Shown in pieces: positions 56,045-64,000 of a DNA stretch of 64,000 bases. The notes beneath the pieces were generated by a model. It saw only the letters and a list, made by a program, of their open reading frames with translations, was not told the DNA's origin and ran no database searches. The stretch is from Aquilaria yunnanensis. Its lineage: Eukaryota > Streptophyta > Magnoliopsida > Malvales > Thymelaeaceae. Location: positions 38,724,001 through 38,788,000 of the forward strand of contig CM077597.1 of the NCBI GenBank assembly GCA_039654915.1, in the 5' to 3' direction. The position numbers and the translations under genes were made by a program. The stretch's first letter is position 1. The number at the start of each line of letters is the position of its first letter.

Positions 56045-57576
56045 ACAGCATTTGACAACCGATTTTGTTTTCAGCATAACTTTTCCCTCGGGTGTCTGAT
56101 TGAGGTGATTCAAGATTTCACGCGAAGCTAAGAGGGAGTACTATCTCCTACATGTTTTAAGAACACTTAAAATGCCCCAGTTTTAGAGTTATTTTAACTG
56201 AAAGTAAAGGTAAGTTTTAAAGGCAAATATGGCCACAATGAGCACCATTAGTTGGGTGAAAGGTTTAGAACCCTTGGGGACCTAACCGTGCCCTTAGTCA
56301 TGAGGTTGCAAGGTGAAACCTTAGTGCACCTAGTTAAGGTTCAAAAGAACCTAGTAAATGAGTCCAACAATGATCATTGCTACTCCACTTGTGTGAACCA
56401 AGGAATGGTGGATAGGGGAGCACCATGGATGAAGGCTTAGTGCACTTGTTGAGTAGCCAAGCCATGCCTTGAGGTACAAGTGAAAGCCTAGTGCATCCTT
56501 GGTAGGCTAATTGGGTGGAGGCTTAGTACACAAGTGACCTAGTCAAGTCTAAGGACTTGAGTCACTATGTGTAGGCCTAGTACACCCATTGGATTTCTTA
56601 CAGCATAGCGAGGAGTATCCACCATGTTCTCCTACACAACAATAACTAAGGGAAGGCTACATTATTACGTCAGTCAGTAAGGTATGGCTTGTTTAGAGCG
56701 AGTTAATGGCCAGAACTCGCTAGCATGGAGTGACGCCCCGTGAGGAGGACTAGGATGAGGAGAGGTCTCAAGGGACCTAGTTATATGTACATATATAAGA
56801 CCCTCAGGCTATATGTGCACGCAGCAGGTTACATATGTTCTCATATGTGGAGTCCTCAGGATTTTCTTGCAGGTACATTGAAGACCCTTTATTGAGAATC
56901 TTGGATTCTCACTCCCTTACTTTTTGTTGTGCAGATTTAGGCGTCGTTGAGCCAGCAACCGTTGAGGGTTGTTGAGCTAGGATTTTGAGCAGGTATTAAG
57001 TTTATTTGAATCTTCATGATTCTAGTTCATGGTGTGCTTGTTGGTTAAGTTATGGTACTAACTACAGTTGTCTTTTTGGCCTACAGAGGCTAGTGAAGCA
57101 CAAGGGAGGGCTTACGAAGCTTGCCACTGGGAGTTTGCTCTAAGGTGGAAGCTTAGTCTCAGATCTCAGTGCAGTCATTCAGTGTATAGTTTTCATGCAC
57201 TAGTTTGCCTCCAATGGTCATGTAGAGTAATGTTCCTCTAGAGTTGCTCTTGGGTGTGAGCATAGTCTACTCTTGTTTGGATGCTTGCACATAATTGATT
57301 ATGTGTAGTTAATTCCACTTAATTGCATTCAATGCTTTGACAATTTCAATATTTGTTTTTATAGAAATATGCCTAGGCAACATTTTAAGTATTGTTTCTT
57401 TATTTTATTGATTAAGTCAAAGCATAAATCCATGCATAATTGCATAATAGGATTAAACAACTAGAAGCATGAAGGTTTTAACTAGTGCACACGTAATCAG
57501 TTAGCCAATTGTGACTAGCATGGGACAAGTTCCCATAGGCTTCCTAGGTAGGCCCATGAGGGGTTGTGTCAGGTAA

Positions 57577-58836
57577 TGTGGATAGCAACCTCGGGAAGAG
57601 GGTGGAAAAACCCTATCAAGAAATACCTCACAATGTCAGAACTTCCTGAAGACCATCTCAAAGCCACGAGAGTGTGAAAACACTCGGGAAGATACTTCTT
57701 GATTGGGGAAGAATTGTTCGGACAAGGGTACACAGTTCGTTACAGAGGTGTGTCAGCGAAAATGACAATGAAGCTGTCCTGAAAGAAGTCCATGAGGGGG
57801 ATTGCGGTTCTCACATAGGACCTGATGCCCTGGCCAGAGTACTACTTCAGCAAGGATATTCTGGCACACCTTGAGGAAGAATGCGAGGCAGTTTGTCCAG
57901 AAATGTGACAAATGCCAAAGACATGCACCTATCCAGAGACTACTCTCAGAAATGATAACTTCGGCAAATTAACCTTGTCCCTTCGTCGTTTGGGGTATTG
58001 ACCTTATTAGACCTCTCCCAACAGCTCTAGGAGGAGTGAAGTTCTGCATAGTCGCAGTAGATTATTTCACCAAGTGGATTAAGGTAGAGCCTTTAGTAAC
58101 AATCTCAGCGAAGGACATACAAAGATTTGTCTGGAAGAATATCATATGCAGATTCAGCATACCGAGGGTGATAGTAGCTGATAATGGTTCCTAGTTTACC
58201 GATAAAGGTTTCCAGGAATTCATAGTCAACCTCGGGACAAAGTTGCACTTCGTCTCAGTGGTGCACCCCTAGAGCAATGGACAAGTTGAAGTGTCTAGCT
58301 GAACAATAAAGGACGGCCTGAAGAAAAGGTTGAAGGAAGCAAAGGGAAGATGGCCAGGAGAGCTTCCGAGTGTCCTATAGAGCTATCAAACAACCCCTAG
58401 AAGAGCCATGGGTGAGACGCCCTTCTTACTCATCTTCGAGGTAAAGGCCATTATCCCTGTCGAGGTAGTACAACCATCAGTTAGGATACAAGTGTTTGAC
58501 GAAGAAGGGAACAACCTCAGTTTAAGAACCAAGTTGGACCTCATTGACGAGCATAGGGAGATGGTTGAGCTCAAAAGAAAAACTTTCTAGCAGAGAGTAG
58601 CCGTCACTACCAACCAGCATGTCAAGTTAAAAGGAATCAAGAAGGGGGACCTCATCCTCCGAAAAGCTGAATTTGAAGCCCGAAGACCATATCACGGAAT
58701 ACTTCGGGCGAACTGGGATGGACCTTATTTGGTCCTCGATGAAGTTCAGCTAAGAGTCCACAAACTCGGTGACATTGAAGATGGAGAATTTAAAAATACA
58801 TGGCATTCAAATTCCTTGAAAAAATTCTATACTTAG
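57577..58836 (+). pseudogene. pol: Integrase domain (Tat B)
   Basis: Pol resumes with WIATSGRGWKNPIKKYL. The zinc module keeps its first His (VHEGDCGSHIGPDALA) and KCDKCQRHAPIQ, but in broken frames. The DDE core reads VWGIDLIRPLP, VIVADNGS* and SNGQVEVSS. The C-terminus has RANWDGPYLVLDEVQLRVHK and ends FKNTWHSNSLKKFYT at stop 58834. Stops are TAG or TGA at several Gln and Arg codons. Confidence 0.88.
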
Positions 58837-59234
58837 AAATTTTTTCTAAGGAAAAATTGTACAATTCTCATCGAGGGTGACTGACCAAACATGGTGTAAA
58901 AACTGAACGAAGTTTTTCTCGAAAATGTCTATGTGAAAGATTATACATTTTTTCCAAAGGCATAATGACCGAACATGTTGGCCTCCGAAAGAGAAAATGA
59001 AACAGGTTTGCTTCCGAGGGGGAAAAGCAAACATGGTCATTGCCGAAGAAGTATTCGTGAAAATAGATAGTTTTTTGCCGAAGAATATCAACTGAACATG
59101 GTTGAAAAAGACACTTAGCTACTTCACAAAAAATTAAGTTTAGCCGAAGATGTGCAACCGAACATGGTTGCCTCCGATAGATGACAACCAAACATGGTCA
59201 TTTTATAAAAGTGCCTTAGTAAATTTGCAAAATT
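58837..59234 (+). repeat. 3' noncoding region of Tat B with degenerate repeats
   Basis: CCGAACATG(G/T)T-type cores recur near 58971, 59024, 59090, 59157 and 59186 in text such as GTTGCCTCCGA. This is an irregular, decayed array at the place where Tat A carries its 55-bp repeat, but with a different unit. Confidence 0.65.
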
Positions 59235-60023
59235 TTGAAGGAAAAAGTTTCATTGAAATTTTGTTACAAAGTACAAAGGGAGCAAATTACAATGGAAAGA
59301 AGTAAAAGGAGGCGTATTCCGGGTCCTGGACACCTGCAGGCTCCTCGGCATCTTCAGCTACATCACCTTCGGCGTCATCTTCTTTGGCAGCAACTGTGGG
59401 CCCGAAGGTGGATTAGCTGGGAGATTGAGGAACTCTATCCTCAAGCACTCCCAAGATGGTCCTTTGGGGATGTCCAGGGTCGCCAGAATGGAAAGGTCGA
59501 GGTCAGGAAATTTGGATAGAACTTGGTGATAGGCCAGGCAAGAACTGTCTCGATAAGAGGACTTAGTTGCCTGGTCAGACTTATTCTTCTCCACATGCAA
59601 GTCCTCCAGTTCATTATTGAGGACCATGACCTCCTTCTCCAACTTCTTCCTTTTCTTCCTCTCTTTCTTCAGCTTGTGGACCTTGGCTTGAAGTTTGGAG
59701 TTAAGAGCTAATGGCTTTGTAAGGTTAGCAACGGCAACCTCATTCTCTTTTTGGAAAGCCTCATTCGCCGAGGTCAAATATATCACCTTCGAACCGACAT
59801 TTGACATCTTCACCAAAAAGACCTGAATGAGCTCCCCCTGACTCTTCAGAAACTCTTCTTAAAGGTTAGCCAGATCCTCCTTGCCTATCTTATTAAGCTC
59901 ACCGTACTTAAGGACAGAGCTGGCAAGGTGTTCCTTGGCCTTTGCCAAGGACTCCTCGGACCGACCTCAGACCGAAGACTATTTGGCTGCCTAAGCTCTG
60001 AAGTATCCACTATATGCCAAGAG

Positions 60024-60108
60024 CTGCAAAAGGAAAAGAAGAATGAGGATAAAAAATGGGCAAAAAATTAGGAAATTTTGCTAAGTCCCAAAAGGTTCAA
60101 AAGCTTAC
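60024..60108 (-). other. aORF intron 3 (Tat B)
   Basis: 85 bases, donor CAA/GTAAGC, acceptor CCTTTTGCAG, phase 0 as in Tat A. Confidence 0.7.
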
Positions 60109-60368
60109 TTGGGTAGCATGTTCATTCATCCTTCCGGCAAGGGACTCCTCATTCAGACACTCCTCCGTGAGGGACTAGAAAGTGGCATTTGTCAAGATGC
60201 CCTTCACCATCTGAGGAGCCATTTTTTGGCTATCCGCGGAGAACAAGTCCATGTCCTCTGTGAAAGTTTAGAAAGACTCCCTTGGCACCTTGTCCTTCAG
60301 AATCTTGGTATCCTAAAGGGCCCTCTTCCGAGCATGCTCCACTACCCACTGAGCAGGTGTTTGCTCCT

Positions 60369-60479
60369 CTGCAAAATCATGCCGAAGTTCCATTAGCATG
60401 TTATCCCTTAGCGATTCATCTATAAGGTCTAAAATACCAAAAATTCCCAAACTCATAGAAGAATGGCTAAGGAACAAAC
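60369..60479 (-). other. aORF intron 2 (Tat B)
   Basis: 111 bases, donor TAG/GTTTGTTC, acceptor ATTTTGCAG, phase 1 as in Tat A. Confidence 0.7.
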
Positions 60480-60884
60480 CTAGTGGCAGCTCGGCATCAT
60501 CTCGCTCGGAGTCACTAACCTCGAGGACGTCGGCAAGAACATGCTTGCCTTTCCTCTTTCAGCGCTCCTCAAGCTCCTCGGCCAAAAGTTCCCCAACCGA
60601 GGTCCTTAAGGTTTCTACCACAGTATTGGGACTTAGGGGAGTTGAGCAGATGGCCGGTTCCAAAAGGGGGTCGGCGCGAACAAAAGTTTGATCCTGCACC
60701 TCCACATTGCCTTTGGGCAGGGGAGGAAGGGAGTCCTCCTTGACTTTCTTCGACTTCGGGGCCGAAGAAGGCCCCCCAAGCACCTTCTTCCTTTTTGGCG
60801 CCGACTTCTTTTTCTGCTGCTCCCCCTTCTCGGCCTGACCGAGGAAGAGAGACTTATAAAATACAGCGGACCTTTCATCCATCT

Positions 60885-60952
60885 CTGCAAAAAGAAGAAC
60901 ATCAGTGTAAGTAAAAAATGAGATATATGAAAAAATCTGGAAAGAAACTTAC
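60885..60952 (-). other. aORF intron 1 (Tat B)
   Basis: 68 bases, donor AGA/GTAAGTTT, acceptor CTTTTTGCAG/AGATGG, phase 1 as in Tat A. Confidence 0.72.
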
Positions 60953-61776
60953 TCTCTTCAAGAACAGGATACATGAGTTCGCCCCGAAGGAGCATTACCA
61001 GCCACGCCTTCTTCCTGTCTAAAGGAGGCTTCGGCATGTTTAGGTCGGTAATGTGTTCTTTAATTACCCCTAACTCCCGAAGGACCTCTTCGGTTATGAA
61101 ATTCCACCTAATGGGAAAGGGGTATAAGGAACGCAAAGGGACCTCGGGATCCCAGTCCGCGACAGCCTGAATACAGCTGTCGAACTCCTCAAATTAGGCT
61201 TCTAACTCTAAGGTTAGCAGCTTCTTGGGGTCAACTACATCAATATCCAAAGTCCCTGAAGCCCATTTGCTTGGCACATTCTTCCACTGATGATCGACCT
61301 TCAGAAAGAAGAACATCTTCCGCCACCCTCACCAACTGTCCTTTATCCTGAACGTGAATGTGTACTTCCTGCTCCCAGATCCCCAAGGAAGCAAGAAGTA
61401 GAACCCACCCTTCGAGACGAGGAGGAGTTTATAATACTGCAAGAAGAAGATGAAATGGGGCTCTATCTTGAAGACCCCACACATGCAAAGGAAGGCGTTG
61501 AAATAAGAATAGGAGTTTGGAGGAAGTTGGTTCACAACTATGCCATGGAACAGGCAAAAGTCGCAAACCATCTTCGGCGAAGGATGCCGAAGTCCGGCCT
61601 TCAGCTGGGCCCAAAAGATGGTAACCTTGTCCGGATGAGGCATATAACTAGGCATACTTGGACTAGGTAGCCTAGTGACAGCATAAGAAGGAATGAAGAA
61701 TTTGTCCAACCACTTTTGAACTTTCTCCGAAGTGGCATAGCTTGGATGAGAGTTGAGGGGAAGCCAGCTCTCAGGC

Positions 61777-63487
61777 TTACTGTTGCTATTGCTTGGGTGT
61801 AGCTAAGATCAAGCTCAAATTTTGGCCTACCCACAAGGTAAAAATTTCTCTTGTTCTCATGGACTATTTACTATATTATTAAAAAATCCATGGAGCAAGG
61901 GCTATGTTTGGAAGAGAGCCAAGTGCTTGATGAACAAAGCTTAGTGAGGGGAGGGCACTTAGTGAAGGTTTCGGCCTTAGTGTGAGGTGCATAGTGATGG
62001 TAGCAAAAATTGGGGTTTCTAGAGCCCAAAGTTAGTACTAAATAGTGTTAAAACTCTCCTAGTACCAAGCTTGAGCTTGAGGAGGGCTACCATAGTGATT
62101 TGTATATGTTTATTGCATGTTTTATGGACTAACCAACGATACTTGTTGCTGCTGCATACATATGTTTGATGTTTGTCTTTGGCTGTTGCATTTGATTTTT
62201 TTTTTTTGGATATATGCAATGTATTTCTTGTGTTTTATTGTCTTTGAATGCAGGTAATATCAAGGTGAATATGACCTTAAGCACCTAAGTGTGGTCCTCA
62301 CTAAGTTTCCAACTGAAACCTACCTCCCCTCAAATTTGTCCATTTCAGGTGTTGCAGATTGATCTCATTCAAATTAACATTTTTCATTTGAGTTTTGTTC
62401 TAAAATATTGGGTACTTGAACTTTCATGTATCTATTTGAGATCTGAAGTGTTTGGTGATTTTACGAGCACATTTGGTATTTTTAGTGATGGTGCTTATTG
62501 TACTATGCAGCAGTTGTACAGCATCTTGTTTTTGGAGTGCATTGTGTCTCAAGCTCTCCTATAACTAGGGTGCATGTTTTAGTTGAGTTAAGAACATTAT
62601 GTAGTGCATGAGTGCATGTACATGTAATACATATAAAGTTCGAACAAGTATGTGGATGGTATGCACAGGCTGCCTAATTGTGCAAGATGGGCTGCTTGAT
62701 TCTAAAAGTTGGTATTGGCTATGTAAAAATGATAGCTAAAAGGGAATGTAATTCCCAGGTATCTTGGACATGTATGGAATAGCCTTGAGGGACTTACCCC
62801 TTGTGAATGAAGTGTTTGCATGCTTATAAAATTTTGTATGGCCAAAATAGTCATAAAGTGACCAAAATTTTGAACCTGCACTCTAAGTACTATAAATCCT
62901 TGTGTAGAATGAAACTTAGTATGAAACGTTGACCACAACTAGAGTACATCTAGAGGTTTGAAATCACTTTAAAATTTCTAAATTTGGAGCCTTGTAGCCA
63001 AAGATATGTTGTTATAAAGTTGGCTAAGTCTGTTCATTTGGTCAGAATTTTGTAACCAACTTAAAAAATCCATAACATGGTCCATAAGTGGGCTATTGTT
63101 GTAAAACCCATTTCCATGGTTTTTTTAAAGTCTCTACTTGATAATGGATTAGGAAAAAATAGGGGTACATGGCTAGATTAACACAATTTTTGGGAAGAAG
63201 TTTTGGGTACAGTGGCTGGACACATGAACCTAGTAAGAATGCCGAATCTGTGGTTGCCAAGATTAAGACTTGCGCTAGCATTTTCCTTCCTTGCTGCCAT
63301 TGTGTGCATAAAATGTGAATGTGTGTAATGGTTAGACTAATATACGTGTATTTACATAGTGCCTAAGATCGCTACTTGGGCACACACATTAAGGGTATTG
63401 TTCTGATGGCCTATAGGACATAGCAATCCTAGGGGGTTAAATGCATAATTTTGGTACCATAACTGGACTGCCCTAGAGTGTGTAATA
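61777..63487 (+). repeat. Family A LTR, 5' truncated (A4)
   Basis: LTR text begins within about ten bases of 61777 (GCTATTGCTTGGGTG matches the LTR middle at 25986). It runs to the terminus GAGTGTGTAATA, where the final CA has become TA. The left junction cuts Tat B antisense exon 1 without a target duplication, so it is a deletion or recombination breakpoint rather than an insertion. Confidence 0.88.
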
Positions 63488-63492
63488 GATGC

Positions 63493-63504
63493 TGGTATTA
63501 GAGC
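63493..63504 (+). promoter_or_regulatory. Primer-binding site of A4
   Basis: TGGTATTAGAGC, the same C-to-T variant as in A1, five bases after the LTR. Confidence 0.82.
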
Positions 63505-63654
63505 ATGGTTTGCACATGTACATAGCATATAGTTGCATTATGCATGCTAGCTACATGCATGAACTCAGTTTGCTGAGCTGCTAGTGTCAAGTACCATTAA
63601 AATACGTATGAACTTTATAGGCGCTCTACGATGAATCATGAATAGGAAGTAAAT

Positions 63655-63805
63655 ATGGTTGCCACAAGGAGAGGGGAACCACCCCTAAGGGCTCCTCTTG
63701 AACCTAAGCAACAAAGGGATAGACAGGAAAGGGGGAATTAGGGCCAACAAGGGGCACCAAACCCTGAAATGCCTCAAGTCTAGTTAGAGCTTCAGAGGAA
63801 CTTAG
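63655..63805 (+). pseudogene. gag: Start of gag (A4)
   Basis: ATG 63655 opens MVATRRGEPPL, matching A1 gag at 1626, and stays similar to about 63805 (TTCAGAGGAACTTAG). After that the text no longer matches A1 or A2. Confidence 0.65.
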
Positions 63806-64000
63806 CTACCAAGTGGTTGTGAGAGAACCTGAGCATTAGGAATGACTGCCATTGACCAAGGGATACTATTTGATCTATGGCCATCATCCCAAGGTTAAGT
63901 GGAGTCAAGGGCCACCAAGATGACTTATGGGAGAAAAGTGCTCGACTAGTGGCGCTAGCTGAGTAAGTGAAGGATTAAGTTCTAGATGGGACCAAGGAAA
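63806..64000. other. Unassigned sequence at the window end
   Basis: Similarity to family A gag stops near 63805. The last 195 bases match none of the repeats seen here and carry no evident frame. They may be a further junction or a diverged part of gag. Confidence 0.3.

Larger units (their letters stand above)
50835..57571 (+). mobile_element. Solo LTR X (about 2.65 kb) inside Tat B pol
   Basis: The insert begins TGTTATAGTTGTCC and ends GGGGTTGTGTCA, with perfect target duplication GGTAA (50830-50834, 57572-57576). Its own sequence is 50835-51204 and 55288-57571; the rest is a nested family A LTR. No gag, pol, primer site or polypurine tract is seen, so it is read as a solo LTR. Plus orientation is inferred from the GGGGTTGTGTCA end. 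It contains a palindrome-rich segment at 55949-56044. The only long frames are below 65 codons with no similarity. Confidence 0.8.
45729..61776 (+). mobile_element. Tat B: decayed Tat-lineage element with nested insertions
   Basis: A Tat element collinear with Tat A: 5' LTR, primer site, gag, protease, RT, RNase H, a 6.7-kb nested insertion, integrase, 3' noncoding region and antisense ORF. It ends at about 61776 inside antisense exon 1, where family A LTR text begins, so the 3' LTR is missing. Without the insertion it is about 9.3 kb. It inserted in A3 pol; the left target pentamer is AATGT (45724-45728) and its partner is lost. Dozens of stops show it is much older than Tat A. Confidence 0.9.
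59358..61776 (-). pseudogene. Antisense four-exon ORF of Tat B (aORF), 5' truncated
   Basis: It is the same gene as in Tat A. Exons on the minus strand are 61776-60953, 60884-60480, 60368-60109 and 60023-59358, with introns at matching places and phases (1, 1, 0). Exon 1 reads FWAQLKAGLRHPSPKMVCDF, NQLPPNSYSYFNAFLCMCGV and FLQYYKLLLVSKGGFYFLLP. Exon 2 starts MDERSAVFYKSLFLGQAEKG and has basic runs. Exon 3 has WVVEHARKR. Exon 4 is a coiled coil (KLKKERKKRKKLEKEVMVL). Stops interrupt exons 1 and 4. The start codon is lost at the 61776 junction. The protein-level match to Tat A despite long decay supports a formerly selected gene; its role is unknown. Confidence 0.72.

Noticed and set aside
55288..57571. 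Host gene in the right part of X
   Set aside because: Only short frames without motifs; boundaries are explained by an LTR with a perfect target duplication.
1..64000. CRISPR arrays, phage, defence islands or bacterial operons
   Set aside because: No direct-repeat/spacer arrays or operon structure; all recognisable proteins are plant LTR-retrotransposon proteins and the introns are spliceosomal.

Overview
The window is plant nuclear DNA made of nested LTR retrotransposons. No host gene, tRNA, rRNA or bacterial signal could be supported. Evidence for a plant genome: Ty3/gypsy chromovirus and Tat-lineage pol genes, primer sites matching plant initiator tRNA-Met, solo LTRs with 5-bp target duplications, and spliceosomal GT-AG introns in an antisense gene. 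The species cannot be told from the sequence.

Five LTR families are present. Family A is a chromovirus (Tekay/Del-like by inference) with an LTR of about 2.49 kb beginning TGTTACC and ending GGTAACA, an initiator-Met primer site and a chromodomain-like pol tail. The Tat-like family has an LTR of 0.88-0.97 kb, a TGGCGCCGTCTGTGGGAA-type primer site and an antisense spliced gene downstream of pol. Three families appear only as solo LTRs: family C (1.42 kb), X (2.65 kb) and X2 (2.07 kb).

Left part (1-36358): two family A elements in tandem share their middle LTR (LTR, gag-pol A1, LTR, gag-pol A2, LTR). A1 gag carries an inverted family A solo LTR (2654-5145). A1 pol is split by solo LTR X2 (7015-21706), which itself holds the only complete element, Tat A (7582-18765, target duplication CTTAC), and a family C solo LTR (18821-20246, TATAA). 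The A1 chromodomain is split by another family A solo LTR (22618-25098, GTTAA). A2 gag is split by a second family C solo LTR (29360-30775, GTACC). The array ends at 35196 inside an older inverted family A LTR, which sits in a Tat copy.

Middle part (36359-45728): two decayed Tat copies, D (minus strand) and C (plus strand), lie head to head around a 1.1-kb spacer. Copy C is cut by an inverted, deleted family A fragment.

Right part (45729-61776): Tat B, a long decayed element, is split between RNase H and integrase by solo LTR X (GGTAA). X contains a family A solo LTR (CAACC), which contains an inverted family C solo LTR (CTTGT): four levels of nesting. From 61777 a truncated family A element runs off the window.

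All gag-pol frames are broken by stops, frameshifts or deletions. Tat A is the youngest-looking coding copy: its two 973-bp LTRs differ at roughly 30 sites by eye, mostly transitions. The most noteworthy feature is the four-exon antisense gene of the Tat elements, whose three introns occur at identical places and phases in Tat A and Tat B.
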